Below are positions 1-5,799 of a stretch of 17,874 bases of DNA, piece by piece. Position numbers and translations under genes: made by a program. Source of the DNA: Spirochaetales bacterium (lineage in GTDB: Bacteria; Spirochaetota; Spirochaetia; Sphaerochaetales; Sphaerochaetaceae); NCBI GenBank assembly GCA_022784805.1, contig JALFYG010000271.1, forward strand, positions 1-17,874, written 5' to 3'. Position 1 is the stretch's first letter. Every line of letters begins with the position of its first letter. Under the pieces are notes generated by a model. That model was not told where the DNA came from and searched no databases. It saw only the letters and a list, made by a program, of their open reading frames with translations.

Positions 1-1
1 A

Positions 2-664
2 GTCCAGTGTGGTGATAAGCTTTGCGATGCTCAGGTCAACAGTAGGGAAGTCTTGACAGTTCTCGGTGAAACTTCAGTCCTCTCATTCCTTGTCAAAGCT
101 ATTCAGGACGTCTATCGTGAGCAGGATATCGAAATCAACGAAAAGCACCTCTCCATCATCATCAGACAGATGTTGAGGACCGTTGAGATCGTAAGAAGCA
201 ACGATACCAAGTTCATCGTCAACCAGAAGGTGGACAAGATTGAGTTCATGAAGGAGAACGAGAGAATCAAGGCCAACGGTCAGGTTCCTGCAATTGGAAG
301 ACCTTGCCTCAGCGGTGTATCTGATGCAGCTAGAAATAGTGAGTCATTTATTTCCGGTGCTTCATTCGCTCATACTGTCCAGACATTGACAGAAGCTGCA
401 ATAGCTGGTAAAACAGACGAGTTGAAGGGACTTAAGGAGAACGTCATTATCGGTAAACTCATTCCTGCAGGAACTGGATTTGTCGGATATAAAGACATTG
501 TCCTTACAGAAGACCAGAAACTCCTCGAAGAACAGAAGATCAAAGATGCCACAAGAATGAATGATGTGACATACGATGATGACAATGACTACGAGGAATT
601 GGCAGAAATGAAGTCTGTGGGAGATGCTGCAGAAATAAACGAGGTCATGACTGACGAGGAGTAG
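2..664 (+). CDS. rpoC: RNA polymerase beta' subunit, C-terminal part (partial)
   Basis: This is the 3' end of the gene for the largest RNA polymerase subunit, which carries the catalytic Mg site (not in the window) and forms the clamp and jaw. The reading frame is open from the window edge; the first whole codon is at base 2 and 220 residues are visible. A TTG at 53 is an internal Leu codon, not a start. Family landmarks are REVLTVLGETS, the IIIRQMLRTVEI helix, and the near-invariant block FISGASFAHT followed by TEAAIAGK, GLKENVIIGK and LIPAGTGF. After this comes an acidic, poorly conserved tail rich in Asp and Glu. It lies 137 nt upstream of rpsL with no T-run between them, so the two are probably co-transcribed, as in other bacterial rpoBC-str arrangements. 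The 5' part, including the NADFDGD motif, lies outside. Confidence 0.97.
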   Translation, partial: VQCGDKLCDAQVNSREVLTVLGETSVLSFLVKAIQDVYREQDIEINEKHLSIIIRQMLRTVEIVRSNDTKFIVNQKVDKIEFMKENERIKANGQVPAIGRPCLSGVSDAARNSESFISGASFAHTVQTLTEAAIAGKTDELKGLKENVIIGKLIPAGTGFVGYKDIVLTEDQKLLEEQKIKDATRMNDVTYDDDNDYEELAEMKSVGDAAEINEVMTDEE

Positions 665-777
665 GCGCCTGTCGGCGCCCATTCCGGGCCTTGTTAGCAG
701 AATCTCATGCTGACCACAGTTTTCAATAGATGTACCGCTTGAGCGGTATAGACCCCTTGGTGTGAGACGAGCGGGTC
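664..777 (+). promoter_or_regulatory. rpoC-rpsL intergenic hairpins (rpsL leader)
   Basis: Three inverted repeats fill this gap. One, starting in the rpoC stop codon, has arms GGCGCC at 664-669 and 674-679. The second has arms TACCGC 733-738 and GCGGTA 743-748 around a TTGA loop, extendable to 8 bp. The third pairs GACCCCTTG (751-759) with CGAG-C-GGGTC (768-777), leaving one bulged C. None is followed by a T-run, so termination is unlikely. Translational control, transcript processing or pausing ahead of rpsL are possible. No convincing -35/-10 pair was seen here. The function is inferred only. Confidence 0.45.
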
Positions 778-801
778 AAAAAAGAAAGGAGCGTCAATAA
801 G

Positions 802-1176
802 ATGCCTACAATTAATCAGCTAATTAGAAAGGGCAGGACTTCTACTTCATCCAAGACAAAGTCCCCAGCTCTCGAGGGCTGTCCTCAGAAGAGAGGTGTG
901 TGCACAAGAGTCATGACTGTCACACCTAAGAAGCCTAACTCAGCTCTCAGAAAGGTAGCCAGAGTTCGTCTTTCCAACGGAATCGAAGTAACTGCCTACA
1001 TCCCTGGTATCGGCCATAACCTCCAGGAACACTCAGTTGTTCTTATCAGAGGCGGAAGAGTCAAGGACCTTCCTGGTGTAAGATATCACATCGTTCGTGG
1101 ATCCAAGGATACTCTTGGTGTCGCAGACAGAAAGAGAAGTCGTTCTAAGTACGGCGCAAAGAAACCAAAGGCTTGA
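802..1176 (+). CDS. rpsL: 30S ribosomal protein S12 (uS12)
   Basis: S12 sits at the decoding centre of the small subunit and controls accuracy of tRNA selection. The 124-residue length is the family standard. The core TPKKPNSALRKVARVRL and the loop GHNLQEHSV then RGGRVKDLPGVRYH are both present. The residues most often changed in streptomycin resistance, K43 and K88, are wild type, as is P91. D89, the Asp methylthiolated by RimO in some bacteria, is also present. The start is fixed by an AAAGGAG ribosome-binding site at 785-791, 10 nt before ATG. It lies between the rpoC trailer hairpins and rpsG (15-nt gap), forming the start of the str segment. Confidence 0.99.
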   Translation: MPTINQLIRKGRTSTSSKTKSPALEGCPQKRGVCTRVMTVTPKKPNSALRKVARVRLSNGIEVTAYIPGIGHNLQEHSVVLIRGGRVKDLPGVRYHIVRGSKDTLGVADRKRSRSKYGAKKPKA

Positions 1177-1191
1177 TAGGGGGAAAGAAGT

Positions 1192-1659
1192 ATGTCAAGA
1201 GAAAAGACTCCTGTCAGGAAGGTTACACCTGACGCAATTTACAACAGCACAGCAGTTGAGAAGTTCATCTGCCGTATGATGCTCGACGGAAAGAAATCAA
1301 TCTCTGCCAAGATTGTCTATGAAGCACTCAAGAAGATTGGTGAGAAGACTGGCGAAAAAGAAATCGATGTTTTCAACAAGGCTCTCGAAAACGTAAAGCC
1401 TGCTGTTGAAGTCAAGTCCAGAAGAGTAGGTGGAGCTACATATCAAGTTCCTACTGAAATCAGAGAGACAAGACGTGAAGCTCTTGCTATGAGATGGCTC
1501 ATTGCTGCTGCAAGAAATAGAAACGGCAAGACAATGGCTGACAAGCTTGCAGATGAACTCATCGATGCATATAACTCAACAGGTGCAGCTTTCAAGAAGA
1601 AGGAAGATGTACACCGCATGGCAGAAGCAAACAAGGCATTCAGCCACATTCGCTTCTAA
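1192..1659 (+). CDS. rpsG: 30S ribosomal protein S7 (uS7)
   Basis: S7 is a primary 16S rRNA binder that starts assembly of the 30S head and lines the E site. The 155-residue length is normal for the family. Typical segments are VRKVTPDAIYNS near the N-terminus, FICRMMLDGKKS, ENVKPAVEVKSRRVGGATYQVP in the beta-hairpin region, RREALAMRWL, and the C-terminal EDVHRMAEANKAFSHIRF. A G-rich site (GGGGG at 1179-1183) precedes the ATG by 8 nt. In many bacteria fusA follows at this point; here a strong terminator follows 20 nt after the stop, so rpsG ends the operon. In E. coli S7 represses its own operon through the rpsL-rpsG gap, but here that gap is only 15 nt, too short for such a site. Confidence 0.99.
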   Translation: MSREKTPVRKVTPDAIYNSTAVEKFICRMMLDGKKSISAKIVYEALKKIGEKTGEKEIDVFNKALENVKPAVEVKSRRVGGATYQVPTEIRETRREALAMRWLIAAARNRNGKTMADKLADELIDAYNSTGAAFKKKEDVHRMAEANKAFSHIRF

Positions 1660-1679
1660 TTGCAATTGTTGCAGTGACG

Positions 1680-1709
1680 GGGGATCGCTTGGTGCGGTCC
1701 TCTTTTTTT
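1680..1709 (+). terminator. Intrinsic terminator after rpsG
   Basis: A 9-bp stem pairs GGGGATCGC (1680-1688) with GCGGTCCTC (1694-1702), including two G-T wobbles, around the loop TTGGT. Seven T residues follow at 1703-1709. It closes the rpoC-rpsL-rpsG transcript and separates it from the tuf unit downstream. Confidence 0.9.
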
Positions 1710-1738
1710 AAAGTAAACGTGACGTTATTCATATTTCC

Positions 1739-1775
1739 AAAAAAATGGCTGCCAAAACAAATTGTTTTGACAGCC
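1739..1775 (-). terminator. Intrinsic terminator of the TSCPD gene
   Basis: Arms GGCTG (1747-1751) and CAGCC (1771-1775), then a C/A mismatch, then CAAAAC (1753-1758) and GTTTTG (1764-1769), make an 11-bp interrupted stem. Read on the minus strand it is followed by T7 (complement of A 1739-1745). It lies 20 nt past the stop of the minus-strand gene. Read on the plus strand the following sequence is only TTTCTT, so it could act weakly in both directions. Confidence 0.85.
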
Positions 1776-1795
1776 TTTCTTGAAATAATTAATAC

Positions 1796-2044
1796 TTACA
1801 GGTTTTCTTCAATTGCTATTGCCAACTGATCAGCACAGCTTGTTTTCTTGAAGCCACAAGTGTTTCCCCTAAGGATTCCAGCCACAACCTTTGCATCCTG
1901 ACCTTCGCATAGCTTACCGATAGCCTTCAAGTTACCATTGCATCCGCCGTTAAACTGAAGGTTATGAATCTTTCCCTCCTCATCCAACTGGAAGAAGATC
2001 TGGCGTGCACATACACCCTTGGTATCAAACATTACATCTTTCAT
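1796..2044 (-). CDS. TSCPD domain-containing small protein
   Basis: This 82-residue protein resembles the stand-alone TSCPD family (TIGR03905-like). The family is named for a short motif that is also found at the C-terminus of vitamin B12-dependent ribonucleotide reductases; its biochemical role is not established. Visible family features are the start FDTKGVCARQI, the central FNGGCNGNLKAIGKL, and CGFKKTSCADQL. Cysteines at 12, 35, 63 and 70 are the likely metal-binding or redox set, and C46 is extra. The naming motif reads TSCAD here instead of TSCPD. AAAGGAG 6 nt upstream of ATG (complement of 2051-2057) sets the start. The gene converges on rpsG, has its own terminator, and sits where fusA lies in many bacteria. 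A role in metal or nucleotide metabolism is only a guess. Confidence 0.85.
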   Translation of the reverse strand: MKDVMFDTKGVCARQIFFQLDEEGKIHNLQFNGGCNGNLKAIGKLCEGQDAKVVAGILRGNTCGFKKTSCADQLAIAIEENL

Positions 2045-2086
2045 TTTAGTCTCCTTTGAAATATAGGACGATGCAGATATGTCTAT

Positions 2087-2115
2087 ATATTATGATATCT
2101 CCAAAATACTCATAA
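2087..2115 (-). promoter_or_regulatory. Possible promoter for the TSCPD gene
   Basis: On the minus strand TTATGA (2115-2110) and TAATAT (2092-2087) are 17 nt apart, about 40 nt before the start codon. CATAAT, overlapping the -10, fits the consensus better but gives a 15-nt spacer. The -35 match is poor and the region is AT-rich, so this is tentative. Confidence 0.3.
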
Positions 2116-2278
2116 GTTGGACTGTGGTCAACGAGGTTATGGAGCCTCTTTCTGGTGTATCAAGGAAAGATGATGCCTAATGTTATATGTAGAAAAGAAA
2201 TATATCTAATAATGAGATGTTGGGTCCATTTCACCTGTTATTTTATTCAAGATTTAATGGAAGAAAAAGGATAGTATT
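2116..2278. other. AT-rich intergenic stretch without a recognisable gene
   Basis: Together with the flanking promoter and leader, this belongs to a 568-nt gap between the TSCPD gene and tuf. I see no protein-coding gene. The best short frame, 13 codons from ATG 2139, has no good ribosome-binding site and resembles nothing I know. A short GAGG/CCTC inverted repeat lies near 2133-2150. No trace of fusA is recognisable. Confidence 0.5.
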
Positions 2279-2313
2279 AGAGTATTCGAATATGGCATTC
2301 GATAACTTTTTTT
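2279..2313 (+). terminator. Terminator-like hairpin without an obvious upstream gene
   Basis: TCGAAT (2286-2291) pairs with ATTCGA (2297-2302) across the loop ATGGC. Beyond a 2x2 internal loop, the bases at 2279-2283 can pair with 2305-2309. T7 at 2307-2313 overlaps the base of the stem. It points along the plus strand, just before the tuf promoter. It may block read-through from upstream or end a small unrecognised transcript. The stem is AT-rich and weak. Confidence 0.4.
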
Positions 2314-2332
2314 AGAGAAAGGAATTCGGGTG

Positions 2333-2361
2333 TTGACATTATTTCTAAATTCTTTTAGATT
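2333..2361 (+). promoter_or_regulatory. Sigma-70-type promoter of the tuf-S10-spc-alpha unit
   Basis: A perfect -35 box TTGACA (2333-2338) and a -10 box TAGATT (2356-2361, 4 of 6 consensus bases) are separated by 17 nt. Transcription would start near 2368 and give a leader of about 245 nt before tuf. It is the best promoter in the window, and no other convincing one was seen before rplQ ends, so it probably drives all 28 genes. Confidence 0.75.
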
Positions 2362-2364
2362 GTT

Positions 2365-2600
2365 CAAAGTGCCGCCACGTGTATGGCAAAACTTTGCACG
2401 GGTGAAGAAGAGCCAAACCGATTGCTTAGGCGATAAGGTGGTTCCGGAAAGTAGGTTTTTTTACAACGAACGTATGTCGTCAGCCAGTCTGCCGACCTCT
2501 GGAACTTAACTTAATGTACTTGGCAATCAGTTGTCTCAGGCAAACTGTAAAGGCTTGGGCCTTTATATAGATAATATTTTGATTTGTGGCTAAGGCCACA
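2365..2600 (+). promoter_or_regulatory. Structured 5' leader of tuf
   Basis: Several hairpins are visible. CAAAGT (2365-2370) pairs with ACTTTG (2391-2396), with inner GCC/GGC. ACC-g-ATTGC (2417-2425) pairs with GCGAT-aa-GGT (2430-2439) around TTAG. GTCG-t-CAG (2476-2483) pairs with CTG-c-CGAC (2489-2496). CAGTT (2528-2532) pairs with AACTG (2543-2547). TAAAGGC (2548-2554) pairs with GCCTTTA (2559-2565) around TTGG. TGTGGC (2585-2590) pairs with GCCACA (2595-2600) around TAAG. The last hairpin abuts the AGGAGG ribosome-binding site. T7 at 2456-2462 follows the second hairpin. AACC at 2416 can pair either with GGTT at 2440 or with GGTTT at 2454, so alternative folds are possible. I recognise no known riboswitch class. 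A control role is inferred. Confidence 0.55.
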
Positions 2601-2612
2601 AGGAGGAAACTG

Positions 2613-3803
2613 ATGGCTAAGGAAAAATTCGAGAGAACTAAGCCACACGTAAACGTAGGAACCATCGGTCACGTTGACCATGGTAAGACCACACTCACAG
2701 CAGCTATCACAATGCATTGTGCAAAGTTGTTCGGAGACAAGGCCCTTGCTTATGATGCAATCGACAATGCACCAGAAGAAAAGGAGCGTGGTATCACAAT
2801 CAACACAAGACACGTTGAGTATCAGTCTGTCAACAGACACTATGCTCACGTCGACTGCCCGGGTCACGCTGACTACATCAAGAACATGATCACAGGTGCT
2901 GCTCAGATGGATGGTGCTATCATCGTTGTTGCTGCAACAGATGGTGCTATGGCTCAGACAAAGGAGCACATCCTTCTCGCTAGACAGGTTGGTGTACCTG
3001 CAATCATCGTATTCATCAACAAGTGCGACCAGGTCGATGATCCAGACCTCATCGAACTCGTAGAAGAAGAAATGAGAGACCTCCTCAACGAGTATGGCTT
3101 CGATGGTGACGGATGCCCAGTTATCAAGGGTTCTGCTTACGAAGCTATGACAAAGCCAGATGATCCAGAAGCTACAAAGTGTATCGATGAGCTTCTTGAA
3201 GCTATGGATTCTTATATTCCACTCCCAGAGAGAGCTGTTGATAAGCCATTCATCATGCCTATCGAAGACATCTTCTCTATCTCTGGACGTGGAACAGTTG
3301 TAACTGGAAGAGTCGAAGCTGGTGTCATCCATGTTAACGACCCAGTTCAGATCGTTGGTATCAAGGAAACAAGAAACACAGTTGTTACAGGTGTTGAAAT
3401 GTTCAACAAGCTCCTCGACGAAGGACAGGCTGGTGATAACATCGGTGCTCTCCTCAGAGGTGTTGACAAGAAAGAAGTTGTTCGCGGACAGGTTCTCTGT
3501 AAGCCAAACGCAATCACACCACACGACAAGTTCAGGGGAACAGTATACGTACTCAGCAAGGATGAAGGTGGAAGACACTCACCATTCTTCGATGGATACA
3601 GACCACAGTTCTACTTCAGAACAACTGACATCACAGGTACAGTCCACCTCCCAGAAGGTAAGGAAATGGTTATGCCTGGCGACCACACAGAGATCATTGT
3701 TGACCTCATCCACAAGGTTGCTATGGACAAGGGACTCCGCTTCGCTATCAGAGAGGGCGGAAGAACAGTTGCTTCTGGTCAGGTTACTGAAATCACAGAG
3801 TAA
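2613..3803 (+). CDS. tuf: Elongation factor Tu
   Basis: EF-Tu is the GTPase that delivers aminoacyl-tRNA to the ribosomal A site. The 396-residue length is normal. The GTPase domain shows G1 GHVDHGKT (19-26), the switch I block EKERGITIN, G3 DCPGH (81-85, with catalytic H85), G4 NKCD (136-139) and G5 SAY (174-176, where SAL is commoner). Beta-barrel domains 2 and 3 follow, with ISGRGTVVTGRVEAG, HSPFFDGYRPQFYFRTTDITG and the C-terminal FAIREGGRTVASGQV. The ATG at 2613 is chosen because AGGAGG lies 6 nt upstream and the product begins MAKEKFERTKPHVN; an in-frame start at 2586 would add nine unrelated residues and lie inside a hairpin. Ala is mostly GCT and Pro mostly CCA. It is the first gene of the long ribosomal unit, directly before rpsJ. 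Confidence 0.99.
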   Translation: MAKEKFERTKPHVNVGTIGHVDHGKTTLTAAITMHCAKLFGDKALAYDAIDNAPEEKERGITINTRHVEYQSVNRHYAHVDCPGHADYIKNMITGAAQMDGAIIVVAATDGAMAQTKEHILLARQVGVPAIIVFINKCDQVDDPDLIELVEEEMRDLLNEYGFDGDGCPVIKGSAYEAMTKPDDPEATKCIDELLEAMDSYIPLPERAVDKPFIMPIEDIFSISGRGTVVTGRVEAGVIHVNDPVQIVGIKETRNTVVTGVEMFNKLLDEGQAGDNIGALLRGVDKKEVVRGQVLCKPNAITPHDKFRGTVYVLSKDEGGRHSPFFDGYRPQFYFRTTDITGTVHLPEGKEMVMPGDHTEIIVDLIHKVAMDKGLRFAIREGGRTVASGQVTEITE

Positions 3804-3820
3804 TCAAATAACAAACTAAA

Positions 3821-3853
3821 GGTCCGACCGGGGGTGCCTCATCCCCGGTGACC
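3821..3853 (+). promoter_or_regulatory. Strong hairpin between tuf and rpsJ
   Basis: ACCGGGG (3827-3833) pairs perfectly with CCCCGGT (3843-3849), and GGTC (3821-3824) with GACC (3850-3853) beyond a two-base bulge, giving 11 bp. The following bases are TATTGATTTTTGG, a broken T-run, so it may be a partial terminator or attenuator that lowers expression of the S10 genes relative to tuf. It could also protect a processed tuf mRNA 3' end, or bind a ribosomal protein as L4 does to the E. coli S10 leader. The sequence does not decide between these. Confidence 0.6.
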
Positions 3854-3879
3854 TATTGATTTTTGGAGATTTTTTAAAA

Positions 3880-4188
3880 ATGGCAAACGAAAGAATCCGT
3901 GTGAAGTTGAGAGGCTTTGACGTTGACCTTATCGAGCAGAGCTCAAAGGCAATCGTTCAGACAGTCGTAAGGGCTGGAGCCAAGGTTTCAGGACCTATTC
4001 CACTTCCAACACGTATCAACAAGTACACTGTCCTCAGATCCCCGCACGTTAACAAGAAGGCTCGCGAACAGTTCGAAATGAGAACACACAAGAGATTGAT
4101 TGACATCCTGGACCCAACACAGAAAGTTGTAGAAGCCCTGATGAAACTCGAACTCCCAGCTGGTGTGGATGTTGAAATTAGACAGTGA
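3880..4188 (+). CDS. rpsJ: 30S ribosomal protein S10 (uS10)
   Basis: S10 is a component of the 30S head and, bound to NusB, also acts in rRNA transcription antitermination. The protein is 102 residues, as expected. It begins MANERIRVKLRGFD and contains the hallmark block GPIPLPTRINKYTVLRSPHVNKKAREQFEMRTHKRLIDI, ending PAGVDVEIRQ. The frame is open from a TTG at 3856, but the ATG at 3880 matches the family N-terminus. GGAG at 3865-3868 lies 11 nt upstream, slightly far, with T- and A-rich bases between. It is the first ribosomal gene after tuf, with an 18-nt gap to rplC. Confidence 0.98.
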   Translation: MANERIRVKLRGFDVDLIEQSSKAIVQTVVRAGAKVSGPIPLPTRINKYTVLRSPHVNKKAREQFEMRTHKRLIDILDPTQKVVEALMKLELPAGVDVEIRQ

Positions 4189-4206
4189 AGTTGAGGTAAG
4201 TAAGAA

Positions 4207-4827
4207 ATGTTAGGGCTTATCGGCAAAAAAGTTGGAATGACACAGGTGTTTGATGCCCAGGGCAAACTAATTCCTGTGACAGTCATTAAAGTTGAGGATA
4301 ACGTAGTCATCGCAAACAGAACTGATGACAAGAACGGTTATTCTGCAGCTGTTGTTGCAACTGGCGAGATCAAGAAGAGCCAGACAACAAAGCCATATGC
4401 AGGCCAGTTCAAAGATGTTTGCGAACCAAAGAAGGTCGTCATGGAAATGAGAGACTTCGACAATGAAGTCAACGTAGGCGACAAACTTGGTGTTGATCTA
4501 TTTAAAGAAGTAACCTATGTAGACGTAACAGGCGTCAGCAAGGGTAAGGGATATCAGGGCGGTATGAAGCGCTATGGTTTCGGCGGTGGAAGAAAGACTC
4601 ATGGTTCAAAGTTCCACAGAGACCTTGGTGGTACTGCAATGTCTTCTACTCCTGCACACACCTTCAAGGGCCACAAGATGGCAGGTCACATGGGTCACGA
4701 GCAGGTTACTGTACAGAACCTGAAGCTTGTCGCAGTCGACAGCGAAATGCAGGTTCTCATGGTCAAGGGTGCAATTCCTGGTCCTACAGACAGCACAGTA
4801 GTCATCAAGAAGGCAGTTAAGAAGTAA
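4207..4827 (+). CDS. rplC: 50S ribosomal protein L3 (uL3)
   Basis: L3 is an early 23S rRNA assembly protein whose long finger reaches toward the peptidyl transferase centre. At 206 residues the length is typical. The start MLGLIGKKVGMTQVFD is the family signature. The extension carries KGKGYQGGMKRYGFGGGRKTHGSKFHR, then TPAHTFKGHKMAGHMGHEQVTVQNL, and the end reads VKGAIPGPTDSTVVIKKA. A GAGG site at 4193-4196 lies 10 nt before ATG. It is followed after 12 nt by rplD in the usual S10-operon order. Confidence 0.98.
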   Translation: MLGLIGKKVGMTQVFDAQGKLIPVTVIKVEDNVVIANRTDDKNGYSAAVVATGEIKKSQTTKPYAGQFKDVCEPKKVVMEMRDFDNEVNVGDKLGVDLFKEVTYVDVTGVSKGKGYQGGMKRYGFGGGRKTHGSKFHRDLGGTAMSSTPAHTFKGHKMAGHMGHEQVTVQNLKLVAVDSEMQVLMVKGAIPGPTDSTVVIKKAVKK

Positions 4828-4839
4828 GGCAGGTATAGT

Positions 4840-5469
4840 ATGGAACAGAAACTCTTTTCTACAACCGGCAAGGAAATCGGAACAGTTCAGTTGAACGAGA
4901 ACGTTTTCGGTGTCGTGGTCTCCACAGGATCAATTTACCATGCCGTCAGAAACGAAGCAGCTAACCGCCGTGTCGGAACTGCATGCACAAAGACCAGAGC
5001 TGAGGTCAATTACAGCAACACCAAGCCTTATAAGCAGAAGGGTACAGGAAACGCAAGAAGAGGTGACAAGAAGTCTCCTATCTCCGTTGGCGGTGGAACA
5101 ATCTTCGGACCAAAGCCACGCGACTACTCCTACACTCTGCCTAAGAAGGTGAAGAGACTTGCAATGAAGAGCCTTCTCACACTCGCAGTAGAAGAAGAGA
5201 GACTTGTAGTTGTTGAGGATTTCACCAGCGAAAACGGTAAGACAAAGGACATGGCCGCAATCATGAAGGCATTCGAGACTGTCGACCAGAGAACCGTCCT
5301 TATTATGAAAGATGACGATGTCATGATCAGACGTGCAGCTAGGAACATTCCTTATCTCCACGTTCTTGCATACGACAAGCTTTCCGCAAAGGAACTCCTT
5401 TACGGCAGAAAGATCATCGTGCTCAAGACAGCGGCTTCTAATCTTAATGATTTCTACGGTGAGAACTAA
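4840..5469 (+). CDS. rplD: 50S ribosomal protein L4 (uL4)
   Basis: L4 binds 23S rRNA domain I and lines the exit tunnel with an extended loop. In E. coli it also represses its own S10 operon; whether that holds here is unknown. The protein has 209 residues. The tunnel loop reads KPYKQKGTGNARRGDKKSP, with the KGTGxARxG motif next to which macrolide-resistance changes are known, and is intact. GGGTIFGPKPRDYSY and the C-terminal Rossmann-like half with YGRKIIVLK follow. A weak ribosome-binding site (GGCAGG) lies just after the rplC stop. Confidence 0.98.
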   Translation: MEQKLFSTTGKEIGTVQLNENVFGVVVSTGSIYHAVRNEAANRRVGTACTKTRAEVNYSNTKPYKQKGTGNARRGDKKSPISVGGGTIFGPKPRDYSYTLPKKVKRLAMKSLLTLAVEEERLVVVEDFTSENGKTKDMAAIMKAFETVDQRTVLIMKDDDVMIRRAARNIPYLHVLAYDKLSAKELLYGRKIIVLKTAASNLNDFYGEN

Positions 5470-5480
5470 GGAGCAGAAAG

Positions 5481-5780
5481 ATGAGAGCAGACAGAGTTAT
5501 CATTGAACCGATTTTAAGTGAAAAGTCAAACCTCGCACGTGAGGCTGAATGCAAGAAGTACACATTCAGAGTTGATCCAGCTGCAAACAAGTTTGAAATC
5601 ATGGCTGCAGTCAAGGAACTCTTCAATGTAGAATGCACTGCATGCAACGTCATGAATGTGAAGGGAAAGCCAAAGTTCTCCAGAGCAAAGGGTGGCTTCA
5701 AAAAGGGCTATACACCTTCCTGGAAGAAAGCAATCGTTACATTGGCCAAGGGTCAGTCCATTGCGGCTATCGAAGGCTGA
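5481..5780 (+). CDS. rplW: 50S ribosomal protein L23 (uL23)
   Basis: L23 sits at the rim of the peptide exit tunnel and docks trigger factor and signal recognition particle. Its 99 residues fit the family. The N-terminal VIIEPILSEKSNLA, the central YTFRVDPAANKFEIMAAVKELF and VMNVKGKPK with a basic loop before WKKAIVTLAKG are typical. AAGGAG overlapping the rplD stop (5467-5473) is 7 nt upstream of ATG, so translation of the two may be linked. Confidence 0.97.
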   Translation: MRADRVIIEPILSEKSNLAREAECKKYTFRVDPAANKFEIMAAVKELFNVECTACNVMNVKGKPKFSRAKGGFKKGYTPSWKKAIVTLAKGQSIAAIEG

Positions 5781-5799
5781 TTATAGGAGATAGGAAATT

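Noticed and set aside
802..1176. Streptomycin-resistance changes in S12
   Set aside because: K43, K88 and P91 have the usual residues, so nothing suggests resistance.
2139..2180. A 13-codon small protein in the TSCPD-tuf gap
   Set aside because: It has a weak ribosome-binding context, is very short and resembles nothing known.
2586..2612. Extended EF-Tu N-terminus starting at 2586
   Set aside because: The added residues do not match EF-Tu, the start falls inside a hairpin, and AGGAGG is placed for ATG 2613.
2511..3578. A 355-codon open frame on the minus strand opposite tuf
   Set aside because: It is a shadow of the strongly biased tuf codons. There is no plausible ribosome-binding site or family resemblance, and it runs into the tuf leader.
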